From Anaerolineaceae bacterium UBA4781 (GTDB taxonomy: Bacteria; Chloroflexota; Anaerolineae; Anaerolineales; Anaerolineaceae), in contig DHHD01000040.1 in NCBI GenBank assembly GCA_002403105.1, positions 1-11,541 on the forward strand: a DNA stretch of 11,541 bases. The letters are read 5' to 3'. The position numbers and the translations under genes were made by a program. This document shows, in pieces, positions 6,530-11,541 of this stretch. The first letter of the stretch is position 1. Each line of letters starts with the position of its first letter. The notes beneath the pieces are model-generated. The model made no database searches and had not been told where the DNA came from. It saw only the letters and a program-made list of their open reading frames with translations.

Positions 6530-8341
6530 CTAAATTGCCTTTCCTTTAAATTGGCTGAGGTAGAGATGATGATAAAAACCTTTCAAATCCAATAATTCCT
6601 GATGTGTTCCCTGTTCCACGATCTCACCATTATTGATCACCACTACTTTATCTGCATCACGGATTGTGCTGAGACGGTGAGCGATAACAAAACTGGTTCG
6701 ACCTTTCATCAACCGCAGTAAGGATTTTTGAATGCGCGCTTCGGTGCGGGTATCCACACTGCTGGTAGCTTCATCCAGGATCAAGATAGCCGGATCAGCC
6801 AGAATGGCGCGCGCAATAGCAATTAACTGGCGCTGCCCCTGACTGAGGTTTCCAGCCCGTTCGGATAGACTGGTTTGGTAACCCTGTGAAAGCTGGCGGA
6901 TAAAGTGATCTGCATCAGCCATTTCCGCCGCTTTGATACATTCCTCATCCGAGGCATCCAATCGTCCATATCGAATGTTTTCCATAATTGTGTCAGAAAA
7001 GAGGAAAGTATCTTGCAATACCATACCAAGTTTTCGGCGCAGATCGGCTTTGCGTACAGTTCGAATATCGTGTCCATCAATACTGATGCTGCCACCCTGG
7101 ATCTCGTAGAACCGATTCAGTAGATTGATGATGGTTGTTTTTCCAGCCCCGGTTGGACCTACCAGAGCGATGGTTTGTCCGGCTTTGGCTTCAATAGTGG
7201 TGTGTTTAATGACCGGCCGTCCAGTGATATAGGAGAAATCCACATCCTTGAAAAGCACATCGCCACGGATCTTTTCCAGAGAGTTCGCATCCGAAGCATC
7301 TGGAATTTCAGGTGAATTATCGATGATCTCGAAAACACGTTCGGCTCCCGCCAGGGCAGCTTGAATGGAATTATAGAGGTTTGAAATCTGTCTGAGCGGA
7401 GATACAAAATTCTGTCCGTAGTTGATGAATGTGGCGATCATCCCAACACTGACCAGACCCTGCAGCGCCAACCACCCTCCCAGTGCCGCCAGAACAATTA
7501 CAAATATATTTCCCAATACATTGGTGAGCGGCATCAACAATAAAGCATACGAATTGGCATATACTCCCGCTTTATAAACAGCCTCATTTTGTTTTCGGAA
7601 GGCAGCAATGACACTATCATTTCTTTGGAAAGCTTTGATAACCTTCTGCCCGCTGATAGATTCTTCGGCAATGGCATTCAAATCCCCAAGATCCTTTTGC
7701 AGGGTGCGAAATCCTTTGCGGGTATATTTAGCCACAAAGCGTGCGAACCAAATCATTATCGGTATTACCAGCAAACTGCCTAAAGCCAACCAATGATTCA
7801 ACACAAACATTGCAATAATGATCCCACCCATCGAAAGGGTGCTGGCGATGAGCGAGGTAATATTTTGTGAAATCGCTTGATTAATGGCATCAATGTCATT
7901 GGTCAGACGGCTCATCAAACCGCCAGTTGAATGTGTATCAAAAAAGCTCATGGATTGGTTTTGCAAATGGGCAAAAAGGTCACGGCGTAAATTTCGTAAT
8001 GCAAGCTGAGAGACACGCGCCATGATCCAGCTGGCAGCAATATTGAGACCATTGCTGAGAAGGTATGCCACCAGCATCCATACAGCAGTACGTATCAAAC
8101 CAGCACTATCTTTTCCATCGATAAATTGATCGATCGCCATACCCATTAAATATGGCCCCATCAAGCCCAATACTGTATATAAAACGATCAAAACAATTAC
8201 CAAACCAATTTGGAGTTTATATTCGTTCAGGTAGGGCAGCAGGCGAGCCATGGAACGGTTCGGATTCTGAGCTTTCTCAATAGGTATTGAGTGGACAGGT
8301 CTACGCTGCATGCTTGAACGAACATCAGTGGGTCGATTCAT
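6530..8341 (-). CDS. ABC exporter half-transporter with canonical catalytic residues (TM288/LmrD-like)
   Basis: A 603-residue half-transporter with an N-terminal six-helix export domain (about 40-335) and a C-terminal ATPase domain (about 360-598). Walker A is GPTGAGKT (395-402), the Q-loop glutamine is 443, the signature is LSQGQ (499-503), Walker B is ILILDE with catalytic E524, the D-loop is SSVD, and the switch histidine is H555 in IAHRLST. All hydrolysis residues are present, but the signature deviates from LSGGQ. Its upstream neighbour shows the complementary pattern, as in heterodimeric exporters such as TM287/TM288 and LmrCD. In that arrangement this subunit supplies Walker A, Walker B and H-loop to the active ATP site and the variant signature to the degenerate one. 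Its start lies 18 bases after the preceding stop codon, behind purine-rich but weak SD sequence. The first 30 or so residues are a polar extension. Drug or lipid export is likely; the substrate is unknown. Confidence 0.93.
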   Translation of the reverse strand: MNRPTDVRSSMQRRPVHSIPIEKAQNPNRSMARLLPYLNEYKLQIGLVIVLIVLYTVLGLMGPYLMGMAIDQFIDGKDSAGLIRTAVWMLVAYLLSNGLNIAASWIMARVSQLALRNLRRDLFAHLQNQSMSFFDTHSTGGLMSRLTNDIDAINQAISQNITSLIASTLSMGGIIIAMFVLNHWLALGSLLVIPIMIWFARFVAKYTRKGFRTLQKDLGDLNAIAEESISGQKVIKAFQRNDSVIAAFRKQNEAVYKAGVYANSYALLLMPLTNVLGNIFVIVLAALGGWLALQGLVSVGMIATFINYGQNFVSPLRQISNLYNSIQAALAGAERVFEIIDNSPEIPDASDANSLEKIRGDVLFKDVDFSYITGRPVIKHTTIEAKAGQTIALVGPTGAGKTTIINLLNRFYEIQGGSISIDGHDIRTVRKADLRRKLGMVLQDTFLFSDTIMENIRYGRLDASDEECIKAAEMADADHFIRQLSQGYQTSLSERAGNLSQGQRQLIAIARAILADPAILILDEATSSVDTRTEARIQKSLLRLMKGRTSFVIAHRLSTIRDADKVVVINNGEIVEQGTHQELLDLKGFYHHLYLSQFKGKAI

Positions 8342-8359
8342 GCTCTGCTCTCTTTTCTG

Positions 8360-10102
8360 TTAATCATGAAAACCATTCCCTAGTTGAGATTTAAAGATTT
8401 CCTGGTATATGTCGCTTGTCTTCATTAATCTGGTATGTGAACCCTCGGCAACCAGGCGACCCTTATCCAAAACAATGATCTTATCGGCATTCAGCACCGT
8501 GCTGATGCGTTGAGCAACCATAAAAATGGTAGAGCCCTGCATAAATACTCGCAATGCATCCTGGATGCGGGTTTCTGTTTCCACATCCACTGAACTGGTC
8601 GCATCATCCAAAATCAGGATACGTGGATGGGTGAGGATGGCACGTGCAATAGCAATCCGTTGTTTCTGCCCACCTGAGAGGTTAGCGCCGCGTTCTTCTA
8701 CAAACGCTGCATACCCTTTCGTAAGACTCATGATGAAAGCATGTGCTTGAGAAACTTTTGCGGCTTGAATAATCTCCTCATCCGTAGCGTCTGATTTACC
8801 ATAGCCAATATTCTCCCGCACCGTACCTGAGAACAAAATGGATTCTTGCGGCACGATGCCGATCTGGCTCAATAATGTTTGTTCTTTGAGGGTCTTTACA
8901 TTCAGATTTCCGATCGTAACAGCTCCGCTGGTTGGATCATAAAAACGCGGTATCAGGTTGATCAGAGATGATTTCCCTGAACCGGTTGCGCCCAGCACAG
9001 CTACAATATGGGCTGGTTCAACCGATAGATTGATGTTCTCCAGCACATCCAGATCACTGTATCCATTGTAATGAAAGGAGACATTTTGAAAATCGATGCT
9101 ATTTGGCCAGGATTCTGGCATGCTTGCATCATCCACCGGAAATATTATTTCCGGTTCGGCATCCAGCACCTGATTGATCCGTTTGGCAGAGGCCAGCCCA
9201 TTCGCCCAGGTATTGGAAAGTTGGGTCATCAGAATAAGGGGGGTCATCGTAGTTAGTAAATAGTTGGTAAAAGCAACCACCTGCCCGATCAACATTTCAC
9301 TCTGAATTGTCTGCAGCCCGCCATACCAGATCACCACCACCATGCCAATATTTACAAATATGGTCAACGCCGGTGACATGACAGACATGAACTGCATCAC
9401 ATGTACCGTGCGCTGTGTCAGATCTTCATTCACTTCATGGAAGCGCTGTGATTCGTGATCAGCGCGTACAAAGGCTTTTACTAAGCGCGCCCCAGCTATA
9501 TTCTCCTGCAGCACTGTATTTAAGATATCCAGTTTTTCCTGTACCAAACGAAAAAGCGGTTCCATTTTTATGCTGAACCATACGATACAAACCAAAGTGA
9601 TCAGAAGGATCGGAATGATGGCAATTGCCAGATGCGGATTGGTCATGAACATGAGAATGATGCTACCGATCATCAATAATGGAGCCCGGGCACCAATACG
9701 CAGTGAAACCCGCACCAAAAGCTGTGCAGCGCTGACATCACTGGTCAAGCGCACCATTAATTTACCGGTGCTGAAGCGGTCAAGATCGCCATAAGAAAAA
9801 TGCTGGATCTTGATGAAAATAGCTTCGCGCAGATCACGCGCCACTTTTTCACCCGTCTGCACTGAAAAGATATTGTTCATTATTGCTGCAGCCGTGTTCA
9901 GAATAGCAATGCCCAGCATGATGATTGAAGTATGCAGCACCACATCCATCCGATCTTGTTTAATACCATCATCAATGATGGTTCCGATCAAACGCGGGAT
10001 GGCCAATTCGCACAATACCATCAAGGTCAATGTCACCACGGAAAGCAATGCTAATTTCCAATACGGCTTCACAAATTCCAGAATTTTTCGAATCGTGGTC
10101 AT
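8360..10102 (-). CDS. ABC exporter half-transporter with a degenerate ATP site (TM287/LmrC-like)
   Basis: A 580-residue half-transporter with a six-helix export domain (about 15-305) and an ATPase domain (about 335-575). Walker A is GATGSGKS (371-378), the Q-loop glutamine is 419, and the signature is the consensus LSGGQ (475-479). Walker B is ILILDD, with D500 where the catalytic glutamate is expected, and the H-loop reads VAQRIST, with Q531 replacing the histidine. These two changes are known from the degenerate site of heterodimeric exporters (TM287, LmrC, BmrC types), so it should pair with the product of the next gene. Its start is 21 bases after the marR-like stop codon and in the same frame. 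No convincing Shine-Dalgarno sequence is present, so translational coupling is possible. It is probably part of a multidrug pump, because it is co-transcribed with a MarR regulator; the substrate is not readable from sequence. Confidence 0.93.
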   Translation of the reverse strand: MTTIRKILEFVKPYWKLALLSVVTLTLMVLCELAIPRLIGTIIDDGIKQDRMDVVLHTSIIMLGIAILNTAAAIMNNIFSVQTGEKVARDLREAIFIKIQHFSYGDLDRFSTGKLMVRLTSDVSAAQLLVRVSLRIGARAPLLMIGSIILMFMTNPHLAIAIIPILLITLVCIVWFSIKMEPLFRLVQEKLDILNTVLQENIAGARLVKAFVRADHESQRFHEVNEDLTQRTVHVMQFMSVMSPALTIFVNIGMVVVIWYGGLQTIQSEMLIGQVVAFTNYLLTTMTPLILMTQLSNTWANGLASAKRINQVLDAEPEIIFPVDDASMPESWPNSIDFQNVSFHYNGYSDLDVLENINLSVEPAHIVAVLGATGSGKSSLINLIPRFYDPTSGAVTIGNLNVKTLKEQTLLSQIGIVPQESILFSGTVRENIGYGKSDATDEEIIQAAKVSQAHAFIMSLTKGYAAFVEERGANLSGGQKQRIAIARAILTHPRILILDDATSSVDVETETRIQDALRVFMQGSTIFMVAQRISTVLNADKIIVLDKGRLVAEGSHTRLMKTSDIYQEIFKSQLGNGFHD

Positions 10103-10123
10103 AAAAATAAACTTTTCATTAAA

Positions 10124-10576
10124 TTAATAAGCAGGCGGATCAAAGGTTCTTTTTAAAATCTCCAAGGCAGCGATAATGGTTTGCAATTCACTTTCTTCCA
10201 GAGAAGCCATTTTTTCAGCCATCCATTTTCGATTCTTGCTAAAAACCGCTTCGAGCAACCTGGTAGTGCTTTCTGTAAGATCCAAGCGCACATAACGGCG
10301 GTCCTGTGTATCAGGCAGACGTATCACCAACCCTTTTTCTACCAGTGTTTCCACTGCCTGGCTTATCGCAGGTCGACTGATCTGCTGCTTTTCAGCCAGC
10401 TCACCTACCGAATGAATACCATGCCTGATATGACGTAAAATGTGAAATTGGATCAGGGTGAGATTGAAATCTTGAATGGCATTGCAGCGCGCATTCCCGC
10501 GCACACGCCCCCATACCGGGGGGACTGTATCCCAAAAGCATTCGATCGTTCGTTGAAGCAGATCATTACTGGTCAT
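10124..10576 (-). CDS. MarR-family transcriptional regulator of the ABC exporter operon
   Basis: A 150-residue winged-helix protein of normal MarR length. Residues about 40-85 form the HTH (LTLIQFHILRHI, VGELAEKQQ, then SRPAISQAVETLVEKGLV as recognition helix). The wing is DTQDRRYVRLDLTE (about 89-102), with the conserved Asp-Arg pair at 92-93. The outer helices form the dimer interface. MarR proteins usually repress their own operon and a linked efflux pump and let go when they bind a small ligand or are oxidised. Here the gene is first in an operon with both ABC subunits, and palindromes of the right size overlap the promoter. The ATG at 10576 has AAAGGATG about 5 bases upstream. Cysteines at 13 and 31 exist, but nothing shows redox sensing; the ligand is unknown. 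Confidence 0.92.
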   Translation of the reverse strand: MTSNDLLQRTIECFWDTVPPVWGRVRGNARCNAIQDFNLTLIQFHILRHIRHGIHSVGELAEKQQISRPAISQAVETLVEKGLVIRLPDTQDRRYVRLDLTESTTRLLEAVFSKNRKWMAEKMASLEESELQTIIAALEILKRTFDPPAY

Positions 10577-10587
10577 CGGTCATCCTT

Positions 10588-10647
10588 TAGTTAACTTGCT
10601 TAATAGTTAACTTACTTAACTATAAACTCTGGTTAGAAATCCGTCAA
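10588..10647 (-). promoter_or_regulatory. Promoter and tandem MarR-type operator of the regulator-exporter operon
   Basis: On the minus strand the promoter is TTGACG (10647-10642), a 17-base spacer and TATAGT (10624-10619), with a start near 10612. A perfect inverted repeat, TAGTTAA-CTTAC-TTAACTA (10604-10622), covers the -10 box and start site. The 16-bp unit TAGTTAACTTACTTAA (10604-10619) is repeated head to tail with one mismatch at 10588-10603, giving a second, imperfect site just downstream. Size, symmetry and position fit MarR dimer binding that blocks RNA polymerase, hence autoregulation of the whole operon. Confidence 0.8.
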
Positions 10648-10759
10648 TATTCCTTTCATATCCAGTTAGTTTTTTTACGAAGCAAAGATCCACATAATTA
10701 TCTTTTTTAAGAAACGCTGGAGCATTTTTTTCGTATATTGGATGAAAGGAATAATCATT

Positions 10760-11179
10760 ATGGAAAAACAAGCTTCAGGCGGAAAGAAATTTGGATATGT
10801 AGTATCCATGCTGGTCAATGCTGCACTCATCTATGCTTTTAACAATCTTTTAACTTGGAATATCCCTTACTTACTACCCACCTTTGAAGGGTGTTTATGG
10901 GCAATTCGCTTATCTTTAAGTGCAACCATTTTTATAAATTTCATCTATATCTTCTTTGATGAAAATTGGTTTCACCATCTGATGCAGGCAATTCTCAATG
11001 TATTCAGTTGGATCTCTATCTATTTTCTTTATACAATTTTCCCATTCACTTTTCCAGCCGACCTTTGGACGCAAATTACGAAGATCGCATTCCTCTTTTT
11101 GCTCGTGGTCATCCCTATCGGTACTCTGGTAGAACTGATCCAATTCTTCCGCAAATTGAATCGGAGAGAAGAAAAATAG
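10760..11179 (+). CDS. Small four-helix membrane protein of unknown function
   Basis: I do not recognise this family. The 139-residue product has four likely membrane helices: VVSMLVNAALIYAFNNLL, a segment ending LSLSATIFINFIYIFF, ILNVFSWISIYFLYTIF, and IAFLFLLVVIPIGTLVELI. Both ends are short and charged (MEKQASGGKKF and RKLNRREEK), so both are probably cytoplasmic. An earlier in-frame ATG at 10742 lacks a ribosome binding site. The ATG at 10760 has AAAGGA 9 bases upstream and is preferred. The gene is divergent from the marR-ABC operon, with about 180 bases between start codons, so it might share control by the MarR protein, though its own promoter is not clear. No motif suggests enzyme or transport activity. 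Confidence 0.7.
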   Translation: MEKQASGGKKFGYVVSMLVNAALIYAFNNLLTWNIPYLLPTFEGCLWAIRLSLSATIFINFIYIFFDENWFHHLMQAILNVFSWISIYFLYTIFPFTFPADLWTQITKIAFLFLLVVIPIGTLVELIQFFRKLNRREEK

Positions 11180-11197
11180 AACCTCACCGAATGATAG

Positions 11198-11373
11198 AAA
11201 AAGAAGGGGCTGTCTAAAAAGTAGACTTCCCCTTTTTCATCTCCCACTAAATGCCAAACTTTGCATGCTGGAGGGTCTGTTCGCCCCACGGCAGGGCATT
11301 TATTATAGATTTTCTCCCACAATTGCTTGTCAAAAAAGAAAAATCCAGACTTTTGGGACAGCCCCTTCTTTTT
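11198..11373. mobile_element. 176-bp inverted-repeat element, probably a MITE or insertion-sequence remnant
   Basis: The outer 17 bases are perfectly inverted: AAAAAGAAGGGGCTGTC (11198-11214) and GACAGCCCCTTCTTTTT (11357-11373). Counting on to 11222 and back to 11349, 23 of 25 positions match. The right end read inward, GGGGCTGTCCCAAAAGT, resembles termini I associate from memory with IS1182-like and related insertion sequences. Inside are a second inverted pair, TAAATGCC (11248-11255) and GGCATTTA (11295-11302), and a direct repeat TCTCCCAC (11240-11247, 11313-11320). No transposase is encoded, which suggests a non-autonomous copy. No clear target duplication is seen. Alternatively it may simply be a long foldback terminator region. 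Confidence 0.6.
11204..11237 (+). terminator. Intrinsic terminator formed by the left end of the inverted-repeat element
   Basis: AAGGGG (11204-11209) pairs with CCCCTT (11229-11234). Inside, GTCTA and TAGAC form a second stem around AAAAG, across a 2x2 internal loop. The stem runs into TTTTT (11233-11237). It lies 25 bases after the stop codon of the small membrane protein gene, so the repeat end could serve as that gene's terminator. Confidence 0.6.
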
Positions 11374-11518
11374 ATTTGAAACAAAACTGGTATAGAGTTA
11401 ATGGATGATGATATTCTTCTTAAGTTATCTTTAACAAAAACAATTTTGATGAATTTCGTTATAAGATTAAAGAATCATCAGGTTTCATTTCAATCTATAC
11501 AAAAAGGAGAATTCAAGG

Positions 11519-11541
11519 ATGGAAGACAAGACGAAGAAAAA
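11519..11541 (+). CDS. Start of a gene cut off by the window end
   Basis: The sequence AAGGAGA (11504-11510) lies 8 bases before an ATG at 11519. Only the first seven full codons are visible (MEDKTKK). The strong ribosome binding site and the charged, lysine-rich N-terminus make a real gene likely, but nothing can be said of its function. Confidence 0.55.

Noticed and set aside
11029..11322. 97-residue minus-strand frame running through the inverted-repeat element
   Set aside because: It crosses the element and continues antisense into the membrane protein gene, and shows no transposase motif.

Overview
The window looks like ordinary chromosomal DNA of a bacterium in or near the Chloroflexota (Anaerolineae type). 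This is inferred from protein style, not from a marker gene. A RodZ-like membrane protein and a TPR protein both carry long Pro/Thr-rich tails, the RodZ-like protein has two HTH domains, and DNA composition is moderate with AT-rich intergenic gaps. No tRNA, rRNA or CRISPR array was seen.

Left part (1-4874): a 5'-truncated TPR protein gene (+) converges on rimO (-), the methylthiotransferase for ribosomal protein S12. A strong + strand terminator hairpin lies inside the end of the rimO coding region. Next comes a small stand-alone LuxR-type HTH gene (+). It converges on a RodZ-like gene (-), which lies downstream of rplI (-, ribosomal protein L9 with a charged C-terminal tail). A strong intrinsic terminator separates rplI from the rodZ-like gene, and rplI has a near-consensus promoter.

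Middle (4875-6529): about 320 bases of AT-rich intergenic DNA precede a 12-TM MFS efflux transporter gene. The reading frame of this gene is broken by one missing base exactly in the conserved motif A loop. Everything else in it looks intact, so it is either a very recent pseudogene or a sequencing error. A hairpin terminator follows.

Right part (6530-11541): a three-gene minus-strand operon encodes a MarR-family regulator and the two halves of a heterodimeric ABC exporter. One half has a degenerate Walker B and H-loop; the other has canonical ones and a variant signature motif, matching the TM287/TM288 and LmrCD type of pump. The promoter has a TTGACG-17-TATAGT core. A TAGTTAA-5-TTAACTA palindrome and a near-identical tandem copy overlap its -10 box, so self-repression by the MarR protein is likely. 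Reading the other way is a small four-helix membrane protein of unknown function. It is followed by a 176-bp element with 25-bp terminal inverted repeats that resembles a MITE or the remnant of an insertion sequence, and then by the first codons of another gene.

I found no clear new multi-gene system. The points most worth a second look are the MFS frameshift, the 176-bp inverted-repeat element, the tandem MarR operator, the two-HTH RodZ-like protein and the orphan LuxR-type HTH protein.
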